NCBI GenBank assembly: GCA_001296005.1
Contig: LJHR01000023.1
Span: 98,952-162,951, forward strand
Length of the DNA: 64,000 nucleotides
From: an alpha proteobacterium AAP38
GTDB taxonomy: Bacteria; Pseudomonadota; Alphaproteobacteria; Azospirillales; Azospirillaceae
Direction of reading: 5' to 3'
This document shows, piece after piece, positions 62,415 to 64,000 of the stretch. How positions within the stretch are numbered: the stretch's first letter is position 1; every line of letters begins with the position of its first letter. The notes below the pieces were generated by a model that saw only the letters and a program-made list of their open reading frames with translations, was not told the DNA's origin and did no database searches. A program made the position numbers and the translations under genes.

Positions 62415-63767
62415 ATGACGGCCGATGCAGCAAGCCCGGAGCAGAAGAAGGCCCCCATCGGCTGGCGACAGGTGCTGCGATCACTGGGCCAGCGCAAGGT
62501 GCTGGTCATGCTGCTGCTGGGCTTTTCCTCGGGCCTGCCCTTCCTGCTGACGGGCAATACGCTGGGCTTCTGGCTGCGGGAGGGCGGGGCCGATCTCGCC
62601 ACCATCGGCTTTCTGTCCTGGATCGGGCTGGCCTACTCATTGAAGATGCTGTGGGCGCCGCTGGTTGACCGGCTGGACGCGCCGATCCTTGGGCGGCTGG
62701 GCCGGCGGCGCGGCTGGATGGTGCTGTCGCAGCTACTGATCGGGGCCGGGCTGTTCGGGATGGCCGCCGTGGGACCGGACGGGGCGAATCTGTGGAAGCT
62801 GGGGGCCTTTGCCCTGCTGGCGGCGTTCGCATCGGCGACGCAGGATATCGTGGTCGATGCCTGGCGCATTGAAAGTGCGGAGGATGGGGCCGAACAGGGC
62901 CTGTTGTCCGCCGCCTATCAGACTGGGTATCGGGCCGCCATGCTGGCCACCGACAGCCTGATCCTGCTGCTGGCGGCCGGGATCGGCTGGCAGTCCTCCT
63001 ATGGCGTTGCGGGTGCCGTGATGGCGGTTGGCGTTGTCGCCACCCTGATGGCGACGGAACCGATGCGTCACACCCCGACGGGCGGCATGGCGTCCGCCCC
63101 GCTCTGGACGCCGGCGGGCCTGTTCGATGCTATTGTCGGGCCGCTGCTCAGCTTCCTGCGCACCTATGGCGCCTTATCGGTGCTGATGCTGCTGGTGGTG
63201 ATGACCTTCCGGCTGGGCGATTTCATGATCGGGCCGATGATCAACCCGTTCTATGTCGATCTGGGCCTGACCAAGGAAGTGGTGGGAACCGTTCGCGCCT
63301 CGGTCGGACTTTGGGCCTCTATTGCCGGCATCGCGCTGGGCGGCATCGCCTCGGTCAGGCTGGGCTTCCGGCGGACCTTGATCTTAGGCGCGGTGCTAGG
63401 CCCCTTCTCCAACCTGGCCTTCTCCGTCATGGCGCTCAGCGGACCGGATATCAGCGTGTTCACGGCGGCCATCATCGTTGACAATATCGCCACTGGCTTC
63501 GCAGGCGTGGCCCTGACCGCCTATATGTCCAGCCTGACCAGCCTGGGCTATACGGCGACACAATACGCCCTTCTCTCCTCGCTCTATACGGTGCTGGGCA
63601 AGGTGCTGAAGGGTTTCTCCGGACAGATAGTGCTGGGGTTGGAGCCGATTGCCGGACAGATGGGGGCTTATGCCCTGTTCTTTGCCGGCACCGCCGCCAT
63701 CGGTATTCCCGTGGTGGCGCTGTGCCTGTTCCTGGACCGTGCAGCCAGCCGGCAGCGGCAGGCATGA
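62415..63767 (+). CDS. MFS transporter, AmpG (muropeptide permease)-like
   Basis: This 450-residue protein has about twelve membrane helices and AmpG-type motifs: LLLGFSSGLPFLLTGNTLGF, WLREGGADLATIGFLSWIGL, KMLWAPLVDRLDAPILGRLG, RRRGWMVLSQL, TQDIVVDAWRIE and GFAGVALTAYMSSLTSLGYT. It probably imports anhydromuropeptides for wall recycling, a process linked to beta-lactamase induction in some bacteria. AGGA precedes the ATG. The exact substrate is not proven. Confidence 0.85.
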   Translation: MTADAASPEQKKAPIGWRQVLRSLGQRKVLVMLLLGFSSGLPFLLTGNTLGFWLREGGADLATIGFLSWIGLAYSLKMLWAPLVDRLDAPILGRLGRRRGWMVLSQLLIGAGLFGMAAVGPDGANLWKLGAFALLAAFASATQDIVVDAWRIESAEDGAEQGLLSAAYQTGYRAAMLATDSLILLLAAGIGWQSSYGVAGAVMAVGVVATLMATEPMRHTPTGGMASAPLWTPAGLFDAIVGPLLSFLRTYGALSVLMLLVVMTFRLGDFMIGPMINPFYVDLGLTKEVVGTVRASVGLWASIAGIALGGIASVRLGFRRTLILGAVLGPFSNLAFSVMALSGPDISVFTAAIIVDNIATGFAGVALTAYMSSLTSLGYTATQYALLSSLYTVLGKVLKGFSGQIVLGLEPIAGQMGAYALFFAGTAAIGIPVVALCLFLDRAASRQRQA

Positions 63768-63804
63768 TCGAAGCCGGGTGGGGATCCCCACCCGGAACGC
63801 CGAT

Positions 63805-64000
63805 TTAAAAGCCGCAAGGACAGGTACACATGGGCGGGTTCGTGCCACCGCCGCCAGGATTGGTACCACCACCGCCAGGGTTCGTGCCGCCACCGCCAGG
63901 GTTGGTGCCACCGCCGCCAGGATTGGTGCCGCCACCGCCGGGATTGGTGCCACCACCGCCAGGATTGGTGCCACCACCGCCAGGATTGGTGCCACCACCG
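63805..64000 (-). CDS. C-terminal end of a GGGGTNP-repeat protein (5' end outside window)
   Basis: The minus-strand frame that ends at TAA 63805-63807 reads repeated GGGGTNP heptapeptides and closes with NPPMCTCPCGF. The repeat comes from seven full and one partial 21-bp tandem unit (63841-64000), differing only at synonymous sites, so selection on the protein is likely. The start is beyond the window edge. A glycine-rich, low-complexity surface or cell-wall protein, or a secreted peptide with a three-cysteine tail, are possibilities; no family is recognised. Confidence 0.7.
   Translation of the reverse strand, partial: GGGTNPGGGGTNPGGGGTNPGGGGTNPGGGGTNPGGGGTNPGGGGTNPGGGGTNPPMCTCPCGF
63841..64000. 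repeat. 21-bp tandem repeat encoding GGGGTNP units
   Basis: Units of the form GGTGCCACCACCGCCAGGAT plus one T repeat without gaps from 63841 to the window end (seven full copies and a partial one). Variation is limited to single bases, mostly third codon positions in the minus-strand frame. The array may continue beyond the window. Confidence 0.9.

Noticed and set aside
63396..63998. Leftward frame rich in Val-Ala-Pro repeats overlapping the MFS gene
   Set aside because: It is the 21-bp repeat read in the wrong frame and continues antisense into the transporter gene. The GGGGTNP frame with a proper stop is the better reading.

Overview
The window looks like a chromosome segment of a GC-rich alphaproteobacterium, probably of the Rhodospirillales/Azospirillaceae type. 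The host genes point that way: gyrA followed by coaD, a class II DAHP synthase, the hopanoid squalene genes hpnC-hpnD-hpnE, a catalytically dead squalene-synthase-like complex I assembly factor, and a Cache/HAMP chemoreceptor. The taxonomic call is an inference from gene content and codon use, not from a marker-gene comparison.

Positions 1 to about 43.9 kb are an apparently intact temperate siphovirus-like prophage (HK97 capsid, long non-contractile tail) lying against the 3' end of a tRNA-Lys(UUU) gene at 43941-44016. Its left attachment site is not visible, so the left end is probably outside the window. From right to left the prophage holds: integrase and excisionase-like gene (42.5-43.9 kb); a rightward early operon of small accessory and nucleotide-metabolism genes (36.7-42.5 kb), including an acyl carrier protein, an HD phosphohydrolase, a DUF5131 protein, a DUF2303 protein and an ASCH protein; the immunity region (33.4-36.5 kb) with an S24 CI-like repressor, a Cro/YdaS-like protein, shared operators and a DnaQ-BRCT exonuclease; a leftward, translationally coupled replication operon (27.7-33.4 kb) with a CII-like regulator, a methyltransferase, two zinc-binding primase-type proteins and a D5/DUF5906-type helicase; and a noncoding block of twelve TGGTCCA/TGGACCA sites in exact mirror symmetry (27451-27712), the likely replication origin. 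The leftward late operon follows: HNH, small and large terminase, portal, protease, capsid, head-tail connectors, tail terminator, tail tube, tail chaperones with a -1 slippery site, tape measure, tail tip, fibres, spanin-like protein, endolysin and holin.

Several intrinsic terminators lie inside the late operon directly in front of genes (HNH, tail tube, a tail component, endolysin). This suggests that late transcription depends on antitermination. One operator type (GAGAA-N5-TTCTC) occurs beside the CI gene and twice about 2 kb away, where it overlaps the -10 of the rightward early promoter and the start of the exonuclease operon.

From 44 to 64 kb the region is host core: coaD, gyrA, a MATE transporter, a proline-rich microprotein, trmFO, a pepsin-like aspartic-protease homologue, the NDUFAF6-like protein, superoxide dismutase, an hpnC-hpnD fusion with hpnE, a secreted amidohydrolase, a chemoreceptor, class II aroG, an AmpG-like MFS transporter, and the C-terminal end of a protein built from GGGGTNP heptapeptide repeats encoded by a 21-bp tandem repeat.
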